Shown piece by piece: positions 5,698 to 13,130 of a stretch of DNA of 14,627 nucleotides. The position numbers and the translations under genes are program-made. The notes under the pieces are model-generated. The model worked only from the letters and a program-made list of their open reading frames with translations, made no database searches and had not been told where the DNA came from. The stretch comes from Prevotella sp. GTDB taxonomy: Bacteria > Bacteroidota > Bacteroidia > Bacteroidales > Bacteroidaceae. The stretch is from positions 1 through 14,627 of the forward strand of contig DLZV01000024.1 in the NCBI GenBank assembly GCA_003447235.1, given 5' to 3'. How positions within the stretch are numbered: position 1 is the stretch's first letter; every line of letters begins with the position of its first letter.

Positions 5698-5997
5698 TTA
5701 TGCAAGAACCACTTTGTTGTCCTCTTGTCCTGCGACCTTGCCCTCCTTGAAGAGCCATCCCAAGCCGACCAGCACCTCGTTGGCGCTGATCTGAGCCGCC
5801 TTGGCGATCTCCTCCACGCTCAATGCCTTGTCGGCAGCGGCGAGTGCATTGTAAACGTCGCCAGCCTTGAAACCGATATTCTGAGCATTGATAGCCACTT
5901 CGCTACTCTTGCGGGCGCACGCCTTTCTGGCGGTCGTCCTCTTGGCTGCCGCGGCTTTCGTGGCGGTAGTCTTTGTTGTTACCTTCTTTGTTTCCAT
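5698..5997 (-). CDS. Winged helix protein with basic histone-H1-like N-terminal tail (DUF2582-like)
   Basis: A 99-residue protein in two parts. Residues 1-31 are a Lys/Arg/Thr/Ala tail (METKKVTTKTTATKAAAAKR then TTARKACARK) with no acidic residue after Glu2. Residues 36-99 read as a winged helix: AGDVYNALAAADKALSVEEI, then AAQISANEVLVGLGWLFKEG and the hairpin wing KVAGQEDNKVVLA, a pattern matching the DUF2582 winged helix family of Bacteroidota. The family assignment is from memory of the pattern. The layout, a basic disordered tail plus a winged helix, resembles linker histone H1 and suggests a DNA-binding, nucleoid-associated role (inference). A textbook promoter lies 68 bp upstream, giving a leader of about 60 nt. 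Confidence 0.8.
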   Translation of the reverse strand: METKKVTTKTTATKAAAAKRTTARKACARKSSEVAINAQNIGFKAGDVYNALAAADKALSVEEIAKAAQISANEVLVGLGWLFKEGKVAGQEDNKVVLA

Positions 5998-6064
5998 ACT
6001 TCTTTTTACACTTAAAATAAATCTCTCAATGATTTGAGTATAACCTATTGACCGATGTCGGTTA

Positions 6065-6095
6065 CAAAGTTACCGTTTTATTCTCTAAATGCAAA
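6065..6095 (-). promoter_or_regulatory. Promoter of the H1-like winged helix gene
   Basis: Minus strand TAACTTTG (6065-6072) and TTTG (6092-6095) are separated by 19 nt, an exact match to the Bacteroidota consensus. The predicted start near 6058 leaves a leader of about 60 nt before ATG 5997. It lies between this gene and the end of aspS, so the small gene is transcribed on its own. Confidence 0.8.
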
Positions 6096-6174
6096 AGCAA
6101 TAAGGCGAAAAGACTGTTACAACGCGCTGTCGTCGAGGGAGGAATGGTTATTTCTTGACCTACGTCAAAGAAAA

Positions 6175-7932
6175 TTACGCTTTGAGTTCCACCTTGATTT
6201 GGAGTTCGTCCAGCTGCTTGTCGTCGATCTCCGAGGGTGCGTCGAGCATCACGTCGCGTCCGCTGTTGTTCTTCGGGAAGGCGATGCAGTCGCGGATGGA
6301 GTCGAGTCCGGCCATGATGCTGACGAAGCGGTCGAGACCGAAGGCCAGTCCGGCATGGGGCGGTGCTCCATACTTGAAAGCATTCATTAGGAAGCCAAAC
6401 TGCGCCTCGGCGCGCTCGGGCGTGAATCCGAGCACCTCAAACATCTTCTCCTGCAGCTGCGTGTCGTGGATACGGAGCGAACCGCCGCCCACCTCGATAC
6501 CGTTGCAGACGAAGTCGTAGGCCTTGGCGCGCACCTGCTCCGGATGCTCGTCCAGGAGCGGGAGATCGTCGGGGTTGGGCATGGTGAAGGGATGGTGGGT
6601 GGCCATGAGGCGCTGCTCCTCGTCGCTCCACTCGAAGAGCGGGAAATCGATGATCCACAGGCATTTGAAGACATTCTTGTCTCGCAGTCCGAGGCGGTTG
6701 CCCATCTCCAGACGGAGCGAGCAGAGCTGGATGCGCGTCTTGTTGGCGTTGTCGCCCGAGAGGATGAGCACGAGGTCGCCGTCCTTGGCTCCCGTGGTCT
6801 CCTTGACCTTGGCGAGCTGCTCGGGCGTGTAGAACTTGTCGATGCTGCTCTTCACCGTACCGTCGGCATTATACTTGATGAAGACCAGGCCCTTGGCTCC
6901 GATCTGCGGGCGCTTGACGAAGTCGGTCAGCTCGTTGAGCTGCTTGCGGCTGTAGTCGGCGCAGCCCGGCACGACGATACCGCCGATGTAGGCTGCCTCG
7001 TCAAAGACGGAGAAGCTGCCCGTACCCTTGAGGTCGTCCATGAGCTCCACAAACTCCATGCCGAAGCGCAGGTCGGGCTTGTCGCTGCCGAAGCGGCGCA
7101 TGGCCTCGTGCCAGGTCATCCGCTCCAGTTTCGGAAGCTCCACGCCTCTCACCTCGCGGAAGAGCACGCGGGCCATCTCCTCAAACAACTGGAGCACATT
7201 CTCCTGGTCCACAAACGACATCTCGCAGTCGATCTGCGTAAACTCCGGCTGGCGGTCGGCGCGCAGGTCCTCGTCGCGGAAGCACTTCGCTATCTGGAAG
7301 TAGCGGTCGAAGCCAGCCACCATGAGCAGCTGCTTGAGCGTCTGCGGGCTCTGCGGGAGCGCGTAGAACTGTCCCGGGTTCATGCGCGAAGGCACGACAA
7401 AGTCGCGTGCGCCCTCGGGCGTGGACCCGATGAGGATCGGCGTCTCCACCTCGATGAAGTTTTGCTGGTCGAGGAAGTTGCGGATCAGGATGGTCATGCG
7501 GTGGCGCAATTCCAAATTGCGGCGCACCGCCGGACGGCGCAGGTCGAGGTAGCGATACTTCATGCGCAGGTCGTCGCCACCATCCGTATAGTCCTCGATG
7601 GTGAACGGCGGCGTGAGCGACGGGCTGAGCACGCTGAGCTCATCGACGACGATCTCGATGTCGCCCGTAGGTATCTTGTTGTTCTTGCTCTGGCGTTCGT
7701 TGACGACACCCTTTATCTGAATGCAATACTCGCGTCCCAACTTATTGGCCTCTTCGCAAAGCGGCGCGTTGACGGCCTCGTTGAATGCCAGCTGGGTGAT
7801 GCCGTAGCGGTCGCGCAGGTCAACGAAGGTCATTCCTCCCATCTTGCGCACGCGCTGCACCCATCCTGCCAGCGTCACCTGGCGGCCTGCGTCCTCCAGA
7901 CGAAGCTCTCCACATGTGTTTGTTCTATACAT
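6175..7932 (-). CDS. aspS: Aspartyl-tRNA synthetase
   Basis: Charges tRNA-Asp with aspartate. The 585-residue class II synthetase has the bacterial layout: N-terminal OB-fold anticodon-binding domain (about 1-105), catalytic core with motif 2 FRDEDLRADRQPEFTQ at 218-233 and motif 3 AFGLDRF at 530-536, and the bacterial GAD insertion (about 300-410). Length equals the family norm (E. coli 590). In the anticodon domain the position that is Leu in the discriminating E. coli enzyme and His in several non-discriminating bacterial enzymes is Met31 (RVRKMGGMTF), so tRNA-Asn specificity cannot be read off directly. The ATG at 7932 aligns with the start of known enzymes and follows a good promoter by about 30 bp. 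Monocistronic by appearance. Confidence 0.98.
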   Translation of the reverse strand: MYRTNTCGELRLEDAGRQVTLAGWVQRVRKMGGMTFVDLRDRYGITQLAFNEAVNAPLCEEANKLGREYCIQIKGVVNERQSKNNKIPTGDIEIVVDELSVLSPSLTPPFTIEDYTDGGDDLRMKYRYLDLRRPAVRRNLELRHRMTILIRNFLDQQNFIEVETPILIGSTPEGARDFVVPSRMNPGQFYALPQSPQTLKQLLMVAGFDRYFQIAKCFRDEDLRADRQPEFTQIDCEMSFVDQENVLQLFEEMARVLFREVRGVELPKLERMTWHEAMRRFGSDKPDLRFGMEFVELMDDLKGTGSFSVFDEAAYIGGIVVPGCADYSRKQLNELTDFVKRPQIGAKGLVFIKYNADGTVKSSIDKFYTPEQLAKVKETTGAKDGDLVLILSGDNANKTRIQLCSLRLEMGNRLGLRDKNVFKCLWIIDFPLFEWSDEEQRLMATHHPFTMPNPDDLPLLDEHPEQVRAKAYDFVCNGIEVGGGSLRIHDTQLQEKMFEVLGFTPERAEAQFGFLMNAFKYGAPPHAGLAFGLDRFVSIMAGLDSIRDCIAFPKNNSGRDVMLDAPSEIDDKQLDELQIKVELKA

Positions 7933-7963
7933 ATATATAATAGGTATAATTGATATTTCTTTG

Positions 7964-7995
7964 CAAAGTTAGCATTTTCCACTCAAAACGCCAAA
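7964..7995 (-). promoter_or_regulatory. Promoter of aspS
   Basis: Minus strand TAACTTTG (7964-7971) and TTTG (7992-7995) with 20-nt spacing, about 31 bp before the aspS ATG. The predicted leader is short (about 25 nt) and A/T-rich, with no room for a T-box or similar regulator. Confidence 0.8.
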
Positions 7996-8042
7996 GAATT
8001 TCCTATCATTTCGGTCTTTTTGTCTTTCTGCCCCTTTTTCGC

Positions 8043-8375
8043 CTATCCCAAGGTGGGGACGATGGCGAGGTAGAGCGCGTCGTGGTCGGTGCGGTTCTCG
8101 AAGGCGTGGGTGTGGCCCTCGGGGCAGTAGTGGGCCTGTCCCACGCGGCAGACCTCCTCCTGACCGTCGTAGCAGAAGGTCAGTTCGCCGCTCAGCACGT
8201 AGATCACCTCAAAGGTGCCCTCGTGGCGGTGCTCTCCGGACCGGGCGCCCGGGCGAAGCGTGGAGTACATGATGCGGGCGCGGTCATCGACGTAGTTGCG
8301 CGTGTCGAGTTTGCCCTCACCTCCCTTGAAGCCCTCGATGTGGGCCTCGGCTATTTTCTCAAAGTCTATGATCAT
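8043..8375 (-). CDS. Small single-domain cupin protein
   Basis: A 110-residue one-domain cupin. Both motifs are perfect: motif 1 G43-x5-H49-x-H51-x4-E56-x6-G63 and motif 2 G79-x5-P85-x-G87-x2-H90-x3-N94, so His49, His51, Glu56 and His90 should bind a metal ion. There is no signal peptide, so it is cytosolic. Substrate and reaction cannot be inferred: such small cupins include isomerases, dioxygenases and sugar- or ligand-binding proteins. It lies between the terminator of the TonB receptor gene and the aspS promoter. No consensus promoter is seen in the 91-bp gap upstream, so expression may come from read-through past the terminator or an atypical promoter. Confidence 0.88.
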   Translation of the reverse strand: MIIDFEKIAEAHIEGFKGGEGKLDTRNYVDDRARIMYSTLRPGARSGEHRHEGTFEVIYVLSGELTFCYDGQEEVCRVGQAHYCPEGHTHAFENRTDHDALYLAIVPTLG

Positions 8376-8401
8376 ACTATTGTTGTGCTTGTTGTATAGT
8401 T

Positions 8402-8446
8402 AGAAAAATGACCTCCAAGGCCCATCGCGTGTGAGCCTTGAAGGTC
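8402..8446 (-). terminator. Rho-independent terminator of the TonB receptor gene
   Basis: GACCTCCAAGGCCC (8410-8423) pairs with GAGCCTTGAAGGTC (8433-8446) over 14 bp including two G-U-type pairs, around a 9-nt loop. On the minus strand the stem is followed by ATTTTTC (A-run at 8404-8408 on plus). It begins 20 bp after the receptor's stop. The plus direction has no T-run, so it acts on the minus strand. Confidence 0.85.
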
Positions 8447-8466
8447 AGATGATAGGAACTTCTGTT

Positions 8467-11400
8467 TTAGAACGTGTATTTCAGTCCGATCTGTCCGCGC
8501 CAGCGGCTGTAGTACGTGCTCGGATACTTGAGTATATAGTCGGCATCCTTCAGGAACTGATACTCACCCTTGTTGTAGGTGACGGGCGACATAAACTCGC
8601 TGACGTATGAGCTGCTGTAGGTGCGGCCCCAGTCCTTGTTGAGCAAGTTGCCTACGTTCATGATGTCGAGCGAGAGCTCCAGCGAGTGGACGTAGGTTCC
8701 CACCTTGAGGTTGAACTTCTGGGCTACGTGCAGGTCGAAGTGGCTCTCAAACGGCAGGTTGTCGGCGTAGCGCTTGTAGTACTCGCCGCGGTGGTCGCGC
8801 AGGTAGGGCGTGTTGGCCAGCCACGTCTTGAGGTTGGCGCGCTGCTGGTCTGCTGAGAGCGCCTTCGTGGCCTTGAACGGCATCTGGTCGATCTGCTCGT
8901 CCGTCGGGATGAAGAAGAGGTCGTTGCTCGTGGCACCATCGCCGTTGATGTCGCCGCTGTAGAGCATAGAGTAGGGCGATCCGCTCGATCCCTGGTAGAT
9001 CAGACCCACGGTGGTGGTGAACATCTTGTTGCGTCCGTAGTCGATGTGGTAGAAAGCGGAAGCCTTCAGCACGTGCGGGATGTTGAAGGCGCTGTTGGCC
9101 AGCTCCGGATGGTTGCTCTGGCGGTAGGTGTGGGTGTTGCGCCAGTTGCTCTGTGCCACGGAAGACGTGGGGCTACCCATGCTCTTCGACTTCGTGAAGC
9201 TGTAGCTGGCCATGAGGTCCAGGCCGAAGTTGAAGTGCTTCTCGGCCTTGAGCGAGAGGTTGTAGGTGTAGCCCTTGCTGGTGTTGCGGAGCACGTAGAT
9301 GTTGTTGAACGGCGTGCCCTTCGATGCGCGCTCGTAGAGAGGACGGTCGTCCCAGGCGAGGCCCGTTTGGTCGGCGAGCGTCTTGCCGCTCTCCTTGTAG
9401 GCGATGTTCTGGTAATAGACGTCGTTGAGGGTCTTGGAGTAGATGGCCTCTGCGGTCCAGTTGATGCCCAGGGCCTCGAAGTCGAATCCGAGGTTGAGTC
9501 GGAAGTTCTGTGCAAACTTGAAGTCCTTGTCGAAGACGTTGATGACCTGGTTGCCATCGGCCTTGAGGTTCTCGGCGTTCTCCGACTGGCGGTTCGGGTC
9601 GAGGATGAGGGAAACGTCCTTGTTGTTCTTGACGTAGTAGCTCTCCATCTGGACACCCGTGTTGGTGAAGTTGTTGCTCAGCCATACAAACGGGATGCGG
9701 CCCGTGAAGATGCCGGCACCACCACGCAGGATGTAGCGCTTGTCGCCGGCGATGTCCCAACGGAATCCGAGGCGCGGGCTCACCATGAGCTTGGAGGCCA
9801 GTTTGCGGTTGGTCTTGAGGTCATAGCCATTGGCCGCTGCCCACTCGTTGAAGGGAGCGTTCTCCGTCGGCGTGTCGAAGAAGAGCGGGATGTCGAAGCG
9901 CATGCCGTAGGTCAGCTGGAAGTTGCGGTTGACGTTCCACTTGTCCTGTGCGTAGAAGCCGATCTGTCCTGCCGAGAAGGCGGAGCTCCATCTCGGGTCG
10001 CCCGTGACGGCGACGTTGGCGCGTCCGAAGTTGTAGGTGTTGATGAGCGTGCCGATGGGGTTGAGATGGCCCTTGCTGTCGGTGTACATGCCCGTGCCGT
10101 CCAGGACGCCGTTGTAGTAGGTGAAGAAGTCGTCGGCACTCAGGAAGTTGTAGCTTCCGTAGAGATTCTGGATGAAGAGGTTGTCGAAGCTGTAGAGCTC
10201 GTTGTGCGTACCGAAGGTGAGGGTGTGGTTGCCCTTGTACCAGGTGAGGTTGTCCTCCAGCGTCCAGACGTCCTGGTCGAGGCCGTTGGCCATGGAGCTA
10301 TACTCGTTGCCGATGTTGACCGTTCCGTTGCCCACGTTCTTGATGGTGATGGAGGGGAAGGCGGCTCCCGAGGTGCGCTTGTCGCGCACGCCGACGTAGC
10401 TCAGACGGGCCTCGTTGCTCAGGACGGGCGAGAGGCGCGACTGCAACTCTGCCGTCACCGTGTTGGTGTTGGACTTGAAGCGATAGAGGTGGTCGATGGT
10501 GTTGAGCGTCGAGATGCCGCCTCTGCCGTTGAGGGTGGAGGCGTTGACATAGCTCCAGCGCACCATAAACTTGTTGAAGTCGTTGATGTTCCAGTCGATC
10601 TTGAAGCCAGCCTTGTTGCTCCAGGTGTCGGAGTCGGAACTGTCATACTGTCCGTTGTAGTTGATGCCCTGTCGCTGCGCCAGGTCCTTGATGGCGTTGA
10701 GGATGCTCGTGGCCTTGTCGGCATCGACCTTGGAGTCGGGCGTTCCCAGTCCGTACTCGTTGGGATAGGACTTGTAGGAGCGTTCGAAGTTGGCGAAGAA
10801 GAAGAGCTTGTTCTTCAGGATCGGACCGCCGAGGGTGAAGCCAAACATCGACTCGCTCTCGTCGGAATAGGGATCGGCATACTTGCCACCGGGCAGCTTG
10901 TAGTGGCGGCCCACCAGCTTCTCGTTGTTGCCGTAGAGATAGGCCGATCCGTGGAACTCGTTGGTGCCGCTCTTGGTGATGGCGTTGATGGCTCCACCGG
11001 TGAATCCGCTCTGGCGAACGTCAAACGGGGCGACGTTGATCTGGATCTGCTCCACCGTCTCCATGGAGACTGGCTGGGCGCCCGCCTGGCCGCCGTTGCT
11101 GCCGTTGGCGGTCAGACCAAACATGTCGTTGTTCATCGCGCCGTCGATCTGGAAGGCGTTGTAGCGGTTGTTCGTGCCGGCAAACGACATGGCTCCGCTC
11201 TGTCCGTTGGTCGTGATCTGCGGGTTCATGCGCGCGATGTCGGCGATGCTGTGGCTCACCGTTGGGATCTCGCTGATGCGGCGAGCGTTGATGCTCTGCG
11301 CCGCTCCCGTCTTGGTGGCATCTACGCCAGCCTGGCCCGTGACGACGACCTCCTCCAGCTCCTTGGAGTCGTTGGAGAGCGAGCAGGAGAGGTCCTCCGT

Positions 11401-11697
11401 CTCACCCAGGGTGAGGCTGACATTCTCAAACTTCTTGGTCTCCATGCCGATGTAGGAGACCTCCACGGTGTAGGGGCCGCCCACACGCATACCTTGGATG
11501 GAGAAGCGTCCATCGATGTTGGTCACTGCGCGATAGACGGTGCCCGACGGCTTGTGGGTAGCCGTGACAGTTGCACCAATGACGTCGTCGCCGGCGGAAA
11601 GGACCTTTCCGCTGATGCCGGATGTCGTCACTTGTGCGAGTGCCGAGGCGAAGATCGCCGTCAGCATCACAACGAGGGTAAACAGTCTTTTTTGCAT
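8467..11697 (-). CDS. Oar-like TonB-dependent outer membrane receptor
   Basis: A 1076-residue outer membrane beta-barrel. A signal peptide (1-21, probable cut SALA|Q) precedes a carboxypeptidase-regulatory-like beta-sandwich (about 27-110: ISGKVLSAGDDVIGATVTAT, with GRFSIQGM), then LEEVVVTG (114-121), a plug domain (about 130-245, including GGAINAITKSGTNEFHG) and a long barrel ending in LKYTF with the terminal Phe typical of outer membrane proteins. The extended plug region and long insertions resemble the Oar/OmpA-related TonB receptors rather than SusC. No SusD-type lipoprotein lies beside it, so glycan uptake with a SusD partner is not supported; the substrate is unknown. It is 87 bp downstream of rsmE with no clear promoter in between, and ends at a strong terminator. 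Confidence 0.93.
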   Translation of the reverse strand: MQKRLFTLVVMLTAIFASALAQVTTSGISGKVLSAGDDVIGATVTATHKPSGTVYRAVTNIDGRFSIQGMRVGGPYTVEVSYIGMETKKFENVSLTLGETEDLSCSLSNDSKELEEVVVTGQAGVDATKTGAAQSINARRISEIPTVSHSIADIARMNPQITTNGQSGAMSFAGTNNRYNAFQIDGAMNNDMFGLTANGSNGGQAGAQPVSMETVEQIQINVAPFDVRQSGFTGGAINAITKSGTNEFHGSAYLYGNNEKLVGRHYKLPGGKYADPYSDESESMFGFTLGGPILKNKLFFFANFERSYKSYPNEYGLGTPDSKVDADKATSILNAIKDLAQRQGINYNGQYDSSDSDTWSNKAGFKIDWNINDFNKFMVRWSYVNASTLNGRGGISTLNTIDHLYRFKSNTNTVTAELQSRLSPVLSNEARLSYVGVRDKRTSGAAFPSITIKNVGNGTVNIGNEYSSMANGLDQDVWTLEDNLTWYKGNHTLTFGTHNELYSFDNLFIQNLYGSYNFLSADDFFTYYNGVLDGTGMYTDSKGHLNPIGTLINTYNFGRANVAVTGDPRWSSAFSAGQIGFYAQDKWNVNRNFQLTYGMRFDIPLFFDTPTENAPFNEWAAANGYDLKTNRKLASKLMVSPRLGFRWDIAGDKRYILRGGAGIFTGRIPFVWLSNNFTNTGVQMESYYVKNNKDVSLILDPNRQSENAENLKADGNQVINVFDKDFKFAQNFRLNLGFDFEALGINWTAEAIYSKTLNDVYYQNIAYKESGKTLADQTGLAWDDRPLYERASKGTPFNNIYVLRNTSKGYTYNLSLKAEKHFNFGLDLMASYSFTKSKSMGSPTSSVAQSNWRNTHTYRQSNHPELANSAFNIPHVLKASAFYHIDYGRNKMFTTTVGLIYQGSSGSPYSMLYSGDINGDGATSNDLFFIPTDEQIDQMPFKATKALSADQQRANLKTWLANTPYLRDHRGEYYKRYADNLPFESHFDLHVAQKFNLKVGTYVHSLELSLDIMNVGNLLNKDWGRTYSSSYVSEFMSPVTYNKGEYQFLKDADYILKYPSTYYSRWRGQIGLKYTF

Positions 11698-11784
11698 AAT
11701 CAGTTAAATTAAATAAGGTTTTATAGTAAGACTCTCTTGAATGGTCTGTTTGCTTTCTTTGTCTTGCCGCTGCTCGTGGTCGCG

Positions 11785-12522
11785 CTACCTGCGGCGGGCC
11801 AGCTGGGCCATCACGACGGCCGTCAGTCCTGCCGTCTCCGTGCGCAGACGGCTCTTGCCCAGGCTCACGCTCTCATAGCCCCGGTCCAGGGCGTAGCGCA
11901 CCTCCTCTACGGAGAAGTCGCCCTCGGGACCCACGAGCACGGTGATGTCGTCGGAGGCGCCTGCGGCGTCGCCCTGCTGCGCGGTGATGGCGTCGAAGAA
12001 GTCCTGGCGCACTATCTCGGGGTAGCAATGGCAGATGAAGCGCCGGCCCTCCTGATGGGCATCGACAAACGCACGGAAGGAGGCCATCTCGTTGACCACG
12101 GGCTTCCACGCCTTGCGGCTCTGCTTCATGGCCGCCACGACGATCTTGTCGATGCGGTCGGCACGGAGCGACCTGCGCTCCGAAAACTGCGTGTCGAGGA
12201 AGCTCACCTCGTCCCATCCCACCTCGGTGGCCTTCTCCGCCATCCACTCCATGCGCCCCATGTCCTTGGTCGGGGCAATGGCCAGATGGATGTGGCCGCG
12301 CCACGTGGGCTGCTGGGCCTGCGTCTCCTCCACGCGGTAGGCGCAGTGGTGGGGTGCCGCCAGCGTGATGGTGCAGCGCAGAAAACTGCCTGCGCCGTCG
12401 ATGAGGAAGATCTCGTCTCCCTCCACCAGCCGCAGCACGCGCACGGCGTGGCGTGCCTCCTCGCTGGGCAGCTCGTCGCGCTGTCCCGCCTGGGGCACAT
12501 AGAAGTATCGGGCTTCTTTCAT
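11785..12522 (-). CDS. rsmE: 16S rRNA (uracil-1498-N3)-methyltransferase
   Basis: Methylates N3 of U1498 in 16S rRNA of the 30S subunit using S-adenosylmethionine. The 245-residue protein has the N-terminal PUA-like part with HAVRVLR (25-31), the segment KDMGRMEWMAEKATEVG (86-102), and the SPOUT knot signatures VGPEGDFS (197-204) and LGKSRLRTETA (221-231). Length matches the family (about 240-250). Its ATG overlaps the stop of the bfn gene by 4 nt (ATGA), so the two are translationally coupled. It is the third gene of the nupG-bfn-rsmE operon. Start and function are both secure. Confidence 0.95.
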   Translation of the reverse strand: MKEARYFYVPQAGQRDELPSEEARHAVRVLRLVEGDEIFLIDGAGSFLRCTITLAAPHHCAYRVEETQAQQPTWRGHIHLAIAPTKDMGRMEWMAEKATEVGWDEVSFLDTQFSERRSLRADRIDKIVVAAMKQSRKAWKPVVNEMASFRAFVDAHQEGRRFICHCYPEIVRQDFFDAITAQQGDAAGASDDITVLVGPEGDFSVEEVRYALDRGYESVSLGKSRLRTETAGLTAVVMAQLARRR

Positions 12523-13130
12523 TGTGGGGCCTCCTCGGAACCTTGCTCCTTGCTGCGCTTCTCCAGTTCCTTTTTGATGTTGGCGGCGTCCTCGTAGTAC
12601 TCGTCCGCCACGGCTCGCTTGATATGCTCGCGGAGCTGCTCGGTGGTCATGGCGTTGACCGGCATTCTGAGCTTGCCCTTGGCTTGGTCAAACGGCAGGG
12701 CCTGTTTCTCGAAGAACGCATGGCTGGTGAGCAGGGGGATGTTGGCGACCATCGAGAGGAGGACGGCGTCGGTGATGCGGATCTCGGTCTCTTCCGCCGT
12801 CCTGCGGTTGACGAGGTGTACGTGATACGTCCCGTCCGTGATGTCATAGACATAGAGCGCGTAGTCGTCGCGACACAGTCCGGGCATCAGGGAGCAGAGC
12901 ACCTCGGGCAAGCGCCCCTGGCAGTCGGTCTTGTGCATGCGAAACACGAGTTCCTTCTCCACCGCGCGGTCGCAGATGGCGGAGATTTGTCGTTTGCCCA
13001 CGGAGTCGGTGAGGATCATCAGGCGGAGTTCGTCGGCGCCCACGATGCAGACCACGTCGTGCAACTTCAGTTCAACACAGTCCGTCAGCATGCTGTTGAC
13101 GCGGGCGATATCTTTTGGGTTATTCTTCAT
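12519..13130 (-). CDS. Bifunctional nuclease family (DUF151) protein with C-terminal UVR motif
   Basis: A 203-residue protein. Residues about 20-150 fit the BFN/DUF151 fold, best seen in TYHVHLVNRR (101-110) followed by EIRITDAVLLSMVANIPLLT (116-135), where the family usually has an (RP)SDA-type motif before a helix and the IP element. Residues about 163-192 (TEQLREHIKRAVADEYYEDA and following) form a UvrB/UvrC-like helical hairpin, a common appendix of this family in Bacteroidota. DUF151 members are described as nucleases with DNase/RNase activity, but the role in this lineage is unproven. It overlaps nupG by 11 bp and rsmE by 4 bp, so expression is tightly coupled. The N-terminal half is divergent; family assignment is good, activity uncertain. 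Confidence 0.78.
   Translation of the reverse strand: MKNNPKDIARVNSMLTDCVELKLHDVVCIVGADELRLMILTDSVGKRQISAICDRAVEKELVFRMHKTDCQGRLPEVLCSLMPGLCRDDYALYVYDITDGTYHVHLVNRRTAEETEIRITDAVLLSMVANIPLLTSHAFFEKQALPFDQAKGKLRMPVNAMTTEQLREHIKRAVADEYYEDAANIKKELEKRSKEQGSEEAPQ

Noticed and set aside
5493..5705. Minus-strand frame of 70 codons in the gap downstream of the H1-like gene
   Set aside because: It overlaps the 3' end of the H1-like gene, its composition is set by the 18-bp repeat, and its latter half is a frame-shifted reading of the better coding-like frame.
6151..6173. TTTCTTGAC/GTCAAAGAAA hairpin after aspS as a terminator
   Set aside because: The stem has a bulge, is A/T-rich, and is not followed by a T-run on the minus strand; too weak to list.
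9046..11712. Very long plus-strand open frame (888 codons) opposite the TonB receptor gene
   Set aside because: It mirrors the receptor gene on the other strand, has a low-complexity Val/Glu/Gly-rich composition and no recognisable domain; such frames are common opposite GC-rich genes.
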